Shown piece by piece: positions 61,845-64,000 of a stretch of 64,000 bases of DNA. The stretch lies in assembly GCA_023404675.1 (NCBI GenBank), contig JAEYAW010000018.1, positions 124,001 to 188,000 on the forward strand, in the 5' to 3' direction. Origin of the DNA: Pseudomonadota bacterium (GTDB lineage Bacteria > Pseudomonadota > Alphaproteobacteria > Rhizobiales > Xanthobacteraceae). Numbering within the stretch: position 1 is the stretch's first letter; every line of letters starts with the position of its first letter. The translations under genes were made by a program, and so were the position numbers. The notes under the pieces are model-generated. The model was given only the letters and a program-made list of their open reading frames with translations, was not told the DNA's origin and searched no databases.

Positions 61845-64000
<2,156 letters not shown>

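Overview
The window reads as a stretch of chromosome from a GC-rich alphaproteobacterium of the Bradyrhizobium/Afipia/Rhodopseudomonas group (Nitrobacteraceae). The reasons are a complete acpXL-lpxXL cluster for very-long-chain acylation of lipid A, a PleC-like cell-cycle kinase behind CtrA/CcrM-type sites, NikR with classic alphaproteobacterial operators, intracellular PHB depolymerase, and dispersed hairpin repeats of the kind common in these genomes. I saw no phage, transposon, tRNA, rRNA or CRISPR. Genus is inference.

Layout. 1-1530: the end of an MgtC-like gene, a ParB-like nuclease-fold gene and a small membrane protein. 1702-7151: acpXL-fabZXL-fabF2XL-fabF1XL-adh2XL-lpxXL, which build and attach the C28-type fatty acid to lipid A; FabF2XL has lost its catalytic residues and looks like a chain-length-factor partner. 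7348-13779 (all minus): polyamine-type binding protein, aminotransferase, rhodanese, potassium transporter Kup and a stand-alone MotA/MotB-type pair. 14082-18577: outer-membrane barrel, phosphatidylserine synthase and decarboxylase, Atm1-type ABC exporter. 18775-29895: single housekeeping and accessory genes (LOG, GIY-YIG, cupin, GST, PhaZ, MFS, pirin, PfkB kinase, glycogen phosphorylase, CMD), with a strictly spaced intergenic repeat at 19813-20100.

30060-37832 is a self-contained nickel system: nikR, a five-gene ABC importer and a TonB-dependent receptor, with NikR operators in front of both the importer and the receptor. 37941-46233 is an amide system: AmiC-like binding protein, amidase and a complete Liv-type ABC importer on the minus strand, with a divergent MarR regulator. 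46388-52678 holds cytochrome bd oxidase (cydABX, minus) facing its assembly exporter (cydDC, plus) across an FNR/FixK-type site; cydX is a 44-codon gene and cydD seems to start at CTG. 52675-58777 is an acyl-CoA catabolic unit (TetR, two acyl-CoA ligases, acyl-CoA dehydrogenase, crotonase). 59155-64000: a possible 34-residue protein, an atypical SDR, a CDF metal exporter with three C-terminal domains, and the start of a PleC-like kinase cut by the window end.

Best candidates for a second look: the NikR-controlled TonB receptor/ABC system, the KS/CLF-like FabF pair, the 41-bp spaced repeats, the CTG start of cydD, and the CtrA/CcrM cluster before the kinase.
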